From Coleofasciculus sp. FACHB-T130 (GTDB lineage: Bacteria; Cyanobacteriota; Cyanobacteriia; Cyanobacteriales; FACHB-T130): a stretch of 64,000 nucleotides of DNA. Below are positions 55,004-63,588 of this stretch, one piece after another (position 1 is the first letter of the stretch; each line of letters starts with the position of its first letter). Made by a program: the position numbers and the translations under genes. The DNA is taken from contig NZ_JACJOG010000005.1 in assembly GCF_014695375.1 (NCBI RefSeq), forward strand, positions 123,618 to 187,617, in the 5' to 3' direction. Under the pieces are notes generated by a model. That model was given only the letters and a program-made list of their open reading frames with translations. It made no database searches and was not told the origin of the DNA.

Positions 55004-56461
55004 CTACACTGCATCAAGTTCGTAAATCGCTACTAGCTCTTCCTTACCTTTCACCCGAACAAACTTATCGACTAAGCGCAGGGGGAAAGTGTCGGGGTGG
55101 CGCAGCGCTTCGACGATTGGCTTGGTGACGAGGATGGTGCTGTCGTAGTTTTTGGTGAGGCTTTCGACACGAGCGGCTACGTTTACGGCATCCCCAACAA
55201 CTGTAGACTCGATACGGGAGCTAAATCCAACGGTACCCATGACGACTTCGCCTCGATGAATGCCAATACCGATATCGATGGTTGGCAAACCTTGGTGCGA
55301 TCGCTCTTCATTCAAGATTTTAAGTCGCTGTCGCATTGCTAACGCTGCGTGCAGAGCGTTGTCCGTCGCTTCATCATCGAAGAGCGCCATAATCGCGTCG
55401 CCGATATACTTGTCTATGAAACCGCCGGACTTGTCAATCACTTGTCCCATGCAGGCGAGGTAGTCATTCAAAAATGAAAAGGTTTCTAAGGGCGTCATTT
55501 GTTCTGACATTGCCGTGTAGCCCCGAATATCGGCAAATAGGATCGTAATCGTGCGCGTCGAGGCAAAGCCGACTTGGATGTTCTCGATGCCGTCGGGTGC
55601 AATCACCAGAAGAAATTTCTCTGGTACGAATCGATGAAAAGACTCGATAGTTTTCTGTAGTCGGCTAAACAAACCTTGTAGCGCCGCCGACATATCATTG
55701 AACGCGATCGCTAAAGCGCCGATTTCATCTTTGCGGTAAATTTCAGCCCGATGGTGTAAATCGCCTGCGGCAATTTTGGCAGCACTCACTTGCAACCGCC
55801 GCACAGGACTACTGAGTTCTGTTGCCAACAGGTAGGAACCGAAAAGACCCAAGGAGAGAGCAAAAACCCCCACAAACAGCGCTTTTTCGACAGCGATCGC
55901 GACCGCTTGATTGACCTGCCGCAGTGACATCCCAATCCGCAACGTCCCAATTTTTTGCCCCGAAGAGTTGCGAATCGCGGCGGCAACTTCGATGGCAGTT
56001 TCACCTTGGCGTGCCCGCACTTTGCGGTTGAAAGTAATGTCGCGCAGGAGGAATGTCTCGACAACACGGGTATCGTCATATACTGCCAGCGCTGAGTCCG
56101 TGACCCACACAGGCACAATATCGGGAACATACTGTTCCTGAAGTTCGCTTTCGCTGGCGGCGACGATTTGATTAGACAGGCGCACATCGGAGATCAGAAT
56201 GTAAACGAAATCTGGGTTGCGCTTCAGTAGCAGATTGAAACCGAGCCGAATCTGACCCCAATTTTGGTCTTCAAGTTCGTTTGTCCAGGTATTAGATAAA
56301 GCGATCGCTAGCTGCTGGACTTCACGCCGCTTCTGTTCCCGGTAAAGTTGTCTCTCGTTTTTCGCCCACAGCCATACCACAGAACCAACAATCGCCACAA
56401 TCAAGAGTGTCGTGGCGGTCATAATTCGTGTGTGAATTGAGCGGAACGGGGCAACTTTCAT
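55004..56461 (-). CDS. Adenylate/guanylate cyclase with periplasmic sensor and HAMP
   Basis: 485 aa from ATG 56461. Two membrane helices (about 13-33 and 195-215) enclose a sensor domain of about 160 residues, then HAMP (SSPVRRLQVSAAKIAAGDL). The class III catalytic domain has metal aspartates in LFADIRGYT and KYIGDAIMALF and the transition-state Asn/Arg in GDAVNVAARVE. Likely an adenylate cyclase; guanylate is not excluded. Lies 92 bases from the end of the molybdopterin-fold lipoprotein gene on the same strand; joint sensing is possible. Confidence 0.92.
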   Translation of the reverse strand: MKVAPFRSIHTRIMTATTLLIVAIVGSVVWLWAKNERQLYREQKRREVQQLAIALSNTWTNELEDQNWGQIRLGFNLLLKRNPDFVYILISDVRLSNQIVAASESELQEQYVPDIVPVWVTDSALAVYDDTRVVETFLLRDITFNRKVRARQGETAIEVAAAIRNSSGQKIGTLRIGMSLRQVNQAVAIAVEKALFVGVFALSLGLFGSYLLATELSSPVRRLQVSAAKIAAGDLHHRAEIYRKDEIGALAIAFNDMSAALQGLFSRLQKTIESFHRFVPEKFLLVIAPDGIENIQVGFASTRTITILFADIRGYTAMSEQMTPLETFSFLNDYLACMGQVIDKSGGFIDKYIGDAIMALFDDEATDNALHAALAMRQRLKILNEERSHQGLPTIDIGIGIHRGEVVMGTVGFSSRIESTVVGDAVNVAARVESLTKNYDSTILVTKPIVEALRHPDTFPLRLVDKFVRVKGKEELVAIYELDAV

Positions 56462-56589
56462 AAGGGCTAATGGGTAATCGTTACTTGTAATTGCCAAAAA
56501 GTTTTAAATTCTAAGTTTTGAATGAAAGAATTTTCTGGTAGCTCAAAACTCAAAACTCAAAATTTCAAACTCTCATTAGCCATTAACCA

Positions 56590-57609
56590 TTATTTCCTAA
56601 CCTCAAGTTGTTCCACAAACGTGAGCCAGCGCTGATTCTCGTACCTAGCTTGACAATTGCTGGGAAAAGCCAGCGTCACCGGACCACCCATTTTGGCAGG
56701 AATCGGGTTGCGTTCGTTACCCCAGTGCGTGGCAAACAAAATATCGCAGTCTCTTACCTCATTGGCTGCTAAACGAGTTGGATTCAGGGCATTGCGAGAA
56801 ACGGGCGCTTTTCCCCGAACGATAACCATACCGTTTTCTGGCAGGGTAACACCGGCAGCCGCAAGAACGTCCCGCACCCGCACGCCCGTGAGCTTGACTT
56901 TACCAATCGGCCACCCAATCGGGTAGCCAACAGCTTCTTCGATGGTGACTTGTGGCAGTTGGCTAATGGTTTTGGCATCAAGCGGGGTTTCGCCAACGCG
57001 CAGTTGTACTGGCTCGGTACCGACAATCAGGTTGGTCACGTAAAATGCCCAAAAACGGTCGGGATACTTTTGCTCAAGCTGCGGGTACTCGGTGTAAGGA
57101 AATACCAGAGAAAGCGGGCCGCCTTCGCTGCGGGAAATGGGCATTCCATCGCGCTCTAAAGCAATGATAATCGGGTACGCACGCAAGTCTGCAATGCTGA
57201 CGGTGGCACGGTAGGAATCGAAAGCGACAAGCGTTACTTCCTTACTATTAGTGATGCCGAACTTGTCGAGCAGTTTAGAGATAGCAACACCCCGAAAGTC
57301 AAAAATCCGATCGGGGTTGTTGCTGGTATTATGGGGCGATCGCGTCCGGACATGGGTGGTTGCGATCGCGTCTAGTTCTTGCATGGTCAACCGCACGGAT
57401 TTTCCCGCCGCCGTTTTCCCCTGAATTTCTAGATTCCACTGTTGCCGCTGTCGATTGTTCGTATGAGCGGCAACCATTGCAGCGTTTTTTTGCATCGCCT
57501 CATTTCTCCACGCCTCCATCTCGGCATTCGTTGGTTTCTGATTTTGACATCCGCTCATGAAGGCTAGCAGGAAGAGGCAGATGGAAAGAGGGAGCAGGGA
57601 AGATTTCAT
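56590..57609 (-). CDS. Lipoprotein with molybdopterin-oxidoreductase-like domains
   Basis: 339 aa from ATG 57609. Lipobox LAFMSGC; exported and anchored. Two similar halves of SUOX/molybdopterin-binding fold: VRLTMQELDAIATTHVRTRS...FRGVAISKLLDKFG and ...WPIGKVKLTGVRVRDVLAAAG...GMVIVRG. The conserved cofactor Cys is not evident, so it may bind a ligand rather than catalyse. Upstream partner of the cyclase in a probable operon, which suggests a periplasmic sensor role (inference). Confidence 0.72.
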   Translation of the reverse strand: MKSSLLPLSICLFLLAFMSGCQNQKPTNAEMEAWRNEAMQKNAAMVAAHTNNRQRQQWNLEIQGKTAAGKSVRLTMQELDAIATTHVRTRSPHNTSNNPDRIFDFRGVAISKLLDKFGITNSKEVTLVAFDSYRATVSIADLRAYPIIIALERDGMPISRSEGGPLSLVFPYTEYPQLEQKYPDRFWAFYVTNLIVGTEPVQLRVGETPLDAKTISQLPQVTIEEAVGYPIGWPIGKVKLTGVRVRDVLAAAGVTLPENGMVIVRGKAPVSRNALNPTRLAANEVRDCDILFATHWGNERNPIPAKMGGPVTLAFPSNCQARYENQRWLTFVEQLEVRK

Positions 57610-57669
57610 GTCATCTTTATAACCTTCAAACTTGATTCTGCACCCTTCCACAAGTCCCTGTTGCTGCGA

Positions 57670-58254
57670 TTAATGAGGAAAATACGTCGGTTCATTCCCC
57701 GGCTTCCACTTGATGTTGCAGCCGATGCTAGGCTTCTGGTCTGAGGGGATTGATTGACCGGCTAACACTGCATCTATTGCGGCTCGTAAATCTTTGCCGT
57801 TGACGGGTCGATCGTTACCGGGGCGGCTGTCATCTAATTGACCGCGATAAACCAAACTTTGGTTGGCATCAAAGAGGAAAAAGTCTGGGGTACAAGCAGC
57901 GGTATAAGCTTTAGCAGTTTCTTGAGTTTCGTCGTAGCACAACGGAAAGGTGAATCCCAGCTCATTCGCCATTGCTTTGAGTGAGTTGGGGGCATCATCT
58001 GGATAGTTGCTGGCATCATTGGCGCTAATTGCCACAATTCCAATCTCTTCTCCGACGTAATCCTTGCCAAGCTGCACCAGTTCTCCCTGGATGTGTTTCA
58101 CAAAAGGGCAATGCTTGCAGATGAACATGACCAGCAATGCCTGCTTATCGGCAAAGGTGGCAAGGGAAATGGTTTGACCAGATACCACATCCGGCAACTG
58201 GAAATCTGGGGCTGTAGTGCCCAGCGCCAACATGGTTGAGGCGGTTCGCACCAT
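57670..58254 (-). CDS. Thioredoxin-fold redoxin (AhpC/TSA-like)
   Basis: 194 aa from ATG 58254, AAGGAG ten bases before; a GTG at 58263 is too close to the ribosome site. Residues ALGTTAPDFQLPDVVSGQTISL begin a peroxiredoxin-like fold; the CxxC is CKHC (Cys46, Cys49). ...FFLFDANQSLVYRGQLDD, PSIGCNIKWKPG at the C-terminus fits the small cyanobacterial thioredoxin-family proteins. No signal, so cytoplasmic. Precedes the lipoprotein gene by 60 bases and may be in that operon. Confidence 0.88.
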   Translation of the reverse strand: MVRTASTMLALGTTAPDFQLPDVVSGQTISLATFADKQALLVMFICKHCPFVKHIQGELVQLGKDYVGEEIGIVAISANDASNYPDDAPNSLKAMANELGFTFPLCYDETQETAKAYTAACTPDFFLFDANQSLVYRGQLDDSRPGNDRPVNGKDLRAAIDAVLAGQSIPSDQKPSIGCNIKWKPGNEPTYFPH

Positions 58255-58351
58255 TGTATGCACTCCTTAGGTTTTGGTAGACTGCGCTCCCACTTATATT
58301 GCTCTACCACTGAAAAAAAAACCAGAGTAAGTAGCGATCGCCTCCCGTTAT

Positions 58352-58365
58352 AGTACAATTGTACT
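58352..58365. promoter_or_regulatory. SOS-box-like palindrome
   Basis: AGTACAATTGTACT fits the cyanobacterial LexA consensus RGTACNNNDGTWCB at every position. It lies 46 bases before the coiled-coil gene and 97 bases before the redoxin gene on the other strand. Confidence 0.5.
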
Positions 58366-58411
58366 GATTGCGTCCGCATCCAAGTCGTTAGGTAGCCATC
58401 CAGCCATCGAC

Positions 58412-58918
58412 ATGACAAAACTGCAAGCCAGCCTCAAAGTAGTCCAGATGAAACGTGGCGAAGACCGCCAACCCGTAAAAGGTGATGCCAAACACAAGCG
58501 CGTTCCATCGCCAGCGATCGCCAATACTGAAAGACGACCTCGAAAGACAGGCGATTCCAGAAGGTTAATTCCGTCACTACGGGTGAAAACCTATCAGGAA
58601 CTGCTACAGGAACATCTGAATGAAAAGTTAAAACACCTAGAGGCGCAAGCAACCCAAGTCAATCGGCTTTCAGCGGAGTTAGAGGCAGCAATACAGGAAC
58701 TCAAGGCAATCTCAGCTCAAGTTAATACAGACTTGAAATCCCTTCGGGGTAAAGCTGACATTTGCGAGTATAAAGCAACCAGTCTCCCCTACGTCGGGCA
58801 AAAGCTTGATGGATCGTTAGTGCTGACGGCTCGATCCATCGATCTCTACAAAGCCGAACGGGAAGCTTCGTCGCTAGCACAGAAACTGCGGCGACGAACC
58901 GGAAAAAAATCCCGCTGA
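58412..58918 (+). CDS. Coiled-coil protein of unknown function
   Basis: 168 aa. Basic N-terminal 55 residues (KRGEDRQPVKGDAKHKRVPS), a coiled coil about 60-115 (LNEKLKHLEAQATQVNRLSA), a middle segment (YKATSLPYVGQKLDGSLVL) and a basic tail ending RRRTGKKSR. Positively charged ends suggest nucleic-acid contact, not proven. Behind the SOS-box-like palindrome. No family recognised. Confidence 0.6.
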   Translation: MTKLQASLKVVQMKRGEDRQPVKGDAKHKRVPSPAIANTERRPRKTGDSRRLIPSLRVKTYQELLQEHLNEKLKHLEAQATQVNRLSAELEAAIQELKAISAQVNTDLKSLRGKADICEYKATSLPYVGQKLDGSLVLTARSIDLYKAEREASSLAQKLRRRTGKKSR

Positions 58919-58942
58919 GAGCTTTAATTGTCTAAAGCAAAT

Positions 58943-58973
58943 ATACACCCCAGGCTCCCGTCCTGGGGTGTAT
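58943..58973 (+). terminator. Hairpin after the coiled-coil gene
   Basis: A perfect 12-bp stem ATACACCCCAGG / CCTGGGGTGTAT, loop CTCCCGT. Only a short U-run follows, so it may be an imperfect terminator. Confidence 0.7.
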
Positions 58974-59016
58974 TTCAACGGCTATTGCATTTGCGATCGC
59001 TTATATTTCCCGAATC

Positions 59017-59059
59017 AGTTAGGAGCGATCGCAATCAACTCACGCGATCGCTCCTAACT
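59017..59059. repeat. 16-bp perfect hairpin containing HIP1
   Basis: AGTTAGGAGCGATCGC, loop of 11 bases, exact complement. Both arms contain GCGATCGC. No gene from 58919 to 59332. Confidence 0.8.
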
Positions 59060-59332
59060 AAAAACTAAAATTTAGGAAATAGGATTGAAATTACTACAAA
59101 TCCTTAGGCTTGGTGATATTATTTAAATAATCAAAATATATCTCTAATAAATATTTTGTGATAGTTCTTCCTTATCGAATTTATAATATCATAAAAACTT
59201 GTGCGAAGTCTAGACTTTAAGATAAAAAGTTTCTCCTTATCTTAAAGAAAAAACTTCGTTTATATTCTACTAATAAGCACTTAACTTAAGTAAAAATCAA
59301 CAAAAGCACAGGTAGAAGAGCAGTCATCGGCA

Positions 59333-60112
59333 ATGGGGAATAGTAACTCAAAAGACACACCGTTACACACAATGAATCCACTAAGCCGATTTTCCAATCG
59401 AGCAGAGGATTACGCCAAGTACCGACCGAACTATCCAGATGCCGCTATTGATATTATCCTGAAGGGATTGGGAAATCTATCGCAACTGGTCGCCGCAGAT
59501 ATCGGTGCAGGAACGGGAATTTCCTCGCGTTTGTTAGCTCAACGTGGAGTGAATGCGAGCGCTATCGAGCCAAACATCGCAATGAGAGAAGCTGCATCGC
59601 CGCATTCGTTGGTAGAGTTTCGTGACGGAACAGCAGAAGCGACGAATTTACCCGACGCATCCGTTGATTTAGTGACTTGCTTCCAATCTTTCCATTGGTT
59701 TAATCCCAAACCAACATTGCTAGAATTTCGTCGCATTCTCAGGCCAAGCGGACGACTAGCGGTAGTATGGAACGACCGCGATCAAAAGGATGAATTCACA
59801 GCAAATTACAGCCGCTTAGTTGAGATTGCATCAAACCATCATCCAGCAGAAAAGCGGATGGTTTCAGCTACTCCACTGCTAACCAGTCCGCATTTTCCTG
59901 ATGTCCGCTGCCATACCTTTGAGTACCGGCAACAGTTAGATTTAGAGAGGCTAATTGGCAGGGTAAATAGTGTATCGTACATCCCCAAAGAAGGATCGGC
60001 ATACCAGCAACTTGTGGTAGATTTGCAAGAACTGTATGCAAGCGCTTGTAATGAGCGTGGCGATGTCTATTTGGTCTACCGCACGAATGTTTACCTTGCA
60101 AATAATGGGTAA
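59333..60112 (+). CDS. Class I SAM-dependent methyltransferase
   Basis: 259 aa. Motif I VAADIGAGTGISSRLLAQRG (Asp-x-Gly-x-Gly-x-Gly), motif II at SAIEPN, motif IV LVTCFQSFHWF, motif V LRPSGRLAVVWND. N-terminal YAKYRPNYP is shared with UbiE-like small-molecule methyltransferases. Substrate unknown. Alone between spacers; ends 90 bases before phoX, convergent. Confidence 0.92.
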   Translation: MGNSNSKDTPLHTMNPLSRFSNRAEDYAKYRPNYPDAAIDIILKGLGNLSQLVAADIGAGTGISSRLLAQRGVNASAIEPNIAMREAASPHSLVEFRDGTAEATNLPDASVDLVTCFQSFHWFNPKPTLLEFRRILRPSGRLAVVWNDRDQKDEFTANYSRLVEIASNHHPAEKRMVSATPLLTSPHFPDVRCHTFEYRQQLDLERLIGRVNSVSYIPKEGSAYQQLVVDLQELYASACNERGDVYLVYRTNVYLANNG

Positions 60113-60126
60113 TAGGAACTGGGGAC

Positions 60127-60170
60127 TGTAGAGATGCAAATGTAGAGACGCGACATTTCGCATCTCTACA
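60127..60170. repeat. Dispersed inverted repeat 'gtagagacgcgacattt'
   Basis: TGTAGAGATGC-AAATGT pairs with ACATTT-CGCATCTCTACA with one bulge, around AGAGACGCG. A common cyanobacterial repeat, here 15 bases after the methyltransferase stop; it may act as a terminator. Followed by AATTACC-type heptamers at 60177-60205. Confidence 0.75.
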
Positions 60171-60202
60171 AGAATTAGCAATTACCAATCACCAATTACC
60201 GA

Positions 60203-61525
60203 TTATTTTCCTTTCGCCCAAGGTCCCCAAATAGCAAAGGTAATGCCAGGAGTTTGGATATTCACGAACATGGTCTGACTATCAGGCGAAAAACAGGCAC
60301 CAGCGAACTCATTATCATTGATAGCATTCCGAGCAAATTGGTAGAGTTCGCCCTTTTGAGTGACGCCGACTACAAATTGCTCGTCGTCACCATCTTCACA
60401 GATGATCAAATCGCCAAAAGGAGCCACAACAATGTTATCAGGACTATCTAATACATTTACATCATTTGGTTCAACAAAAAGTTCAAGAGTGCCGCCTTCT
60501 TGTGCTGTTTTCCCAGGAACGTAGCGCCAAACTTGACCGAGTCCGGCAGTGCCACCATCTGTGCAACAAAAGTAAAATTCACCGTTGCCGTACCAGATGC
60601 CTTCCCCACGTGTAAATTGGGCTGCACCCTTACTAAAGCCTTCGACGCGGACAGTATCTGTATCCGGGTCGGGATTGTCGATGCGAACCCATTCAACTTG
60701 CATTGGTTGACGCACCGGGAAGTTAGTTTTAGTAATTGCTTGGGGCATTCCTTTAATTTTCAGAGCTTCCAAAACACCGCCTTCTACAAGTTTGCCCGGT
60801 TGATTTGGAATGAAGCGATAGAAGAGACCATTGCCTCTATCTTCAGTTTCATAAACAATTCCAGTTTTTGGATCGATTGCAACCGCTTCGTGGTTAAAAC
60901 GCCCCATTGCTTTCAAAGGCACGGGAGTCACAGTTGTTTTTGCATTCGCCGGAACTTCAAAGTTATAACCGTGACGTTGGTTGACATTTCCCGTAATATT
61001 AACTGGATCGTTTGTAGCGGGAGTTGAGGTATTTTCTTCAGAGCTAATCCACGAACCCCAAGGAGTCGTGCCACCTGCACAGTTACGGTATGTTCCTGCT
61101 AGGGAAGCAAAATGACTTTGTATTTGGCGATTCGCCCCTACAATTAGAGTTGTTGTCCCACCTTTACAGAGATTATCGTATTTGAGTCCGACAACTTGCG
61201 TGGCAGAATTTGGGCTTAATTCGTGATTGCGAATTAAGATAGTTGTGTTATTAGGGCCGGGAAAAGCACCCATTCCATCGTGACCACCCGGTACTGGATT
61301 ACCATCGTTCATCATGTCTCCAGTCCGAGAGATAGCGCGATATTGAAATCCGCGCGGTAAATCCAATAAACCATTGGGATCTGGAATCAGCGGGCCATAA
61401 CCTCCCCCACTCACTAATTGACCCCTGGCTGCTTTGGTATAGAGCGCTTCTAGAGGGGACATTAATACAGCACCCGCAGCACTCGCGCCTGCCAGGGTGA
61501 AGAATTGCCGCCGTGATAAAGACAT
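60203..61525 (-). CDS. phoX: PhoX-family phosphatase (DUF839)
   Basis: 440 aa. Tat signal SLSRRQFFTLAGASAAGAV. PhoX marks: LPRGFQYRAISRTGDMMNDG, HDGMGAF, RNHEL, CAGGTTPWGSWISSEE, GRFNHEAVAIDP, TEDRGNGLFYRF and FCCTDGG, the conserved acidic and cysteine residues of the iron/calcium cofactor. The family removes phosphate from organic esters in the periplasm. No Pho box recognised near the start. May be a PhoX-like paralogue rather than the main phosphatase. Confidence 0.88.
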   Translation of the reverse strand: MSLSRRQFFTLAGASAAGAVLMSPLEALYTKAARGQLVSGGGYGPLIPDPNGLLDLPRGFQYRAISRTGDMMNDGNPVPGGHDGMGAFPGPNNTTILIRNHELSPNSATQVVGLKYDNLCKGGTTTLIVGANRQIQSHFASLAGTYRNCAGGTTPWGSWISSEENTSTPATNDPVNITGNVNQRHGYNFEVPANAKTTVTPVPLKAMGRFNHEAVAIDPKTGIVYETEDRGNGLFYRFIPNQPGKLVEGGVLEALKIKGMPQAITKTNFPVRQPMQVEWVRIDNPDPDTDTVRVEGFSKGAAQFTRGEGIWYGNGEFYFCCTDGGTAGLGQVWRYVPGKTAQEGGTLELFVEPNDVNVLDSPDNIVVAPFGDLIICEDGDDEQFVVGVTQKGELYQFARNAINDNEFAGACFSPDSQTMFVNIQTPGITFAIWGPWAKGK

Positions 61526-61737
61526 GGTGTTCTCCGCGTTTATGCGTTGAACAGCTTAATTGGCGTTCATCAACCTTCGGCAAAGCTTTGATTAAGGCTT
61601 GGTTAATTTTTTATTCAGAAAATATTATTGCTTGCCTAGTTTATTCCGTTTTTACTAAAAAATTATGAACGTAGAAGTACGCTAAGAATCTTCGCGAACC
61701 TTTGCGCTTAGCTTAGCGTAGCTTTGCGTTAAAACAC

Positions 61738-62604
61738 TCATTCATCTTCAGGATTAATTGCAGAAAATAGCGCCGAATAATCCTCATCCGCTAAACCCAT
61801 GTCCTGTGCCATTTCTAAAATTTGGCGAATACCTTCCAAACTGCTGACATTCAAGCCATTTAACTTAGCTTCATTGAGAAATAAGTTAGTATCTTTGAGC
61901 AGATGTTTAGTTGGGAAATTGGGATTTTCATAATTCCTATCTAACATCCGCTGCAATTTCTTATCAAAAGTGGGAGCAAAAAGGGCGCTTTGCCGTAAGA
62001 TTTGCATAAACAGCTCAACGTCGGCACCTTGACGTTGAACAAAACCTAAACTAAGGGCAAAAGCACTGGTAAGGGAAGCGATTAATTGATTTAATGCTAA
62101 TTTGACAGCAGCGGCAGCACCGACTGAGCCAATATGTAGAGGTTCAGAGCTAAAATGTTTTAGAAAATCCGACCACTGTTGAAATTGCTCATCGGAAGCA
62201 CCTACCATGACAATTAATTTACCGGCTTCTGCTTCCGAAATACTGCCCAACACGGGTGCTTCAATATACTCTGCACCCGCTGCAACAATTTGGGAAGCGA
62301 TCGCTTTACTTTCTGTAGATGAGATCGTTCCCATTTGAATGACTGTACGCCCTTTTAACTCTGGTCGGGAAGCCTCCGACAACAGAACTTCATCAATTGC
62401 TGTAGCGTTTGTCAGCATCAAAATTACGCACTCAGACTCACGAATTGCCTCTTGTGGGGTATCAGCAATTTTAGCGCCAGCGTCCTGCAAAGGTGCTAAT
62501 TTTGACTGAGTACGATTGTATGCAACTACTGGAATTTTAGCGTCTAACAACCTTTTAGCCATCGGCTGTCCCATCAACCCAGTTCCTAAAAATCCTACTT
62601 TCAC
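61738..62604 (-). CDS. Beta-hydroxyacid dehydrogenase (3-hydroxyisobutyrate/glyoxylate reductase family)
   Basis: 288 aa. N-terminal GFLGTGLMGQPMAKRLL (Rossmann), AYNRTQSK, LTNATAIDE, substrate motif APVLGSISEAEAGKL and catalytic Lys in AAAVKLALNQL. The cofactor loop NRTQSK suggests NADP(H). Likely cytoplasmic; reduces a small semialdehyde or glyoxylate, substrate not determined. Confidence 0.9.
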   Translation of the reverse strand: MKVGFLGTGLMGQPMAKRLLDAKIPVVAYNRTQSKLAPLQDAGAKIADTPQEAIRESECVILMLTNATAIDEVLLSEASRPELKGRTVIQMGTISSTESKAIASQIVAAGAEYIEAPVLGSISEAEAGKLIVMVGASDEQFQQWSDFLKHFSSEPLHIGSVGAAAAVKLALNQLIASLTSAFALSLGFVQRQGADVELFMQILRQSALFAPTFDKKLQRMLDRNYENPNFPTKHLLKDTNLFLNEAKLNGLNVSSLEGIRQILEMAQDMGLADEDYSALFSAINPEDE

Positions 62605-62722
62605 GATTGCTTTGACCTCTCTAATTCTTGTTGCTGAAGAACCTCACGCCGTCTGCAACACTCCTCAGCCTAAAGAGGGTTGGGAATGAGGCTCAGGAAA
62701 GATAACGGCGATTCAAGCGGAT

Positions 62723-63388
62723 TTAAGAGGGATCAACCCAGGCTCGTTCGGCTGTCCAATGGCGATCGCTCGATCGATAAACTGTAACACCCTCCAAACC
62801 AGCTTGTTGCAAGAAGTCTTGCACTTCATTCAAGGTAAACGCAGCGTGGAGAGAGTCGTGAAATAACATCTTTTGATGTTTGTTGTAATTTGTACCGATA
62901 CTTTCCACCAACTTATTCATTATTTCCTCGCTAGGAGGACGAATTAAATCTCGGATGAAAATAGCACCCTGCGGCTTTATTACTCGTTTCACTTCTTGCA
63001 AGAATGGGAGTGGATTGGGTAGGTGGTGAAACAAGCTATTGGAAATTACCATATCAAATTGTCCGTCTTGATAAGGTAACTTCTTGGCATCAACAAATTC
63101 CAGAATGATTTGTTTTTGCAACCCAGCTTTTTCTACATTTTCTCTACCAAGTTGCAGCATTGATTCTGCCATATCAATGCCGATAATTTGCCATTCAGGG
63201 CGTTGCTGTGCAATTAAGATAGGAATTCGAGCGGTTCCGGTTCCGGCATCTAGAACAGTTGCATTTGTTGCTCCTAGCTCAATTGCCCGTTGAGCAAATG
63301 CCCCGTTGATTTCTGTAAAGTCCATCGCGTCATATTCAACAGCTTCTTCCAAACTGTCCATGACTTCGGGTTCTAATACTCTTTGCAT
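62723..63388 (-). CDS. Class I SAM-dependent methyltransferase
   Basis: 221 aa. Motif I TVLDAGTGTARIPILIA, motif II GIDMAESML, motif III DAKKLPYQDGQFDMVISNSL, then LPFLQEVKRVIKPQGAIFIRD. Not close to the methyltransferase at 59333. Substrate unknown. Downstream gene on the same strand starts after 118 bases. Confidence 0.9.
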   Translation of the reverse strand: MQRVLEPEVMDSLEEAVEYDAMDFTEINGAFAQRAIELGATNATVLDAGTGTARIPILIAQQRPEWQIIGIDMAESMLQLGRENVEKAGLQKQIILEFVDAKKLPYQDGQFDMVISNSLFHHLPNPLPFLQEVKRVIKPQGAIFIRDLIRPPSEEIMNKLVESIGTNYNKHQKMLFHDSLHAAFTLNEVQDFLQQAGLEGVTVYRSSDRHWTAERAWVDPS

Positions 63389-63588
63389 GGCTTAATGGCT
63401 AAGTAGATGATCTCGTATTTGTCGGATAGTTTGCCGGCTAGATAGAGCAGATGCGGAGGCGCGTTCATGCCATAAGGCTTTAGCCTTCTAGGGATAGTAC
63501 CCCATCAAAGCGTTGTCCATATTGGGTTTCGTTCCTGAATCTAAGCTACATCAGATGTTTAGGTTGATCGTGTCCACTCGCTGAATTG

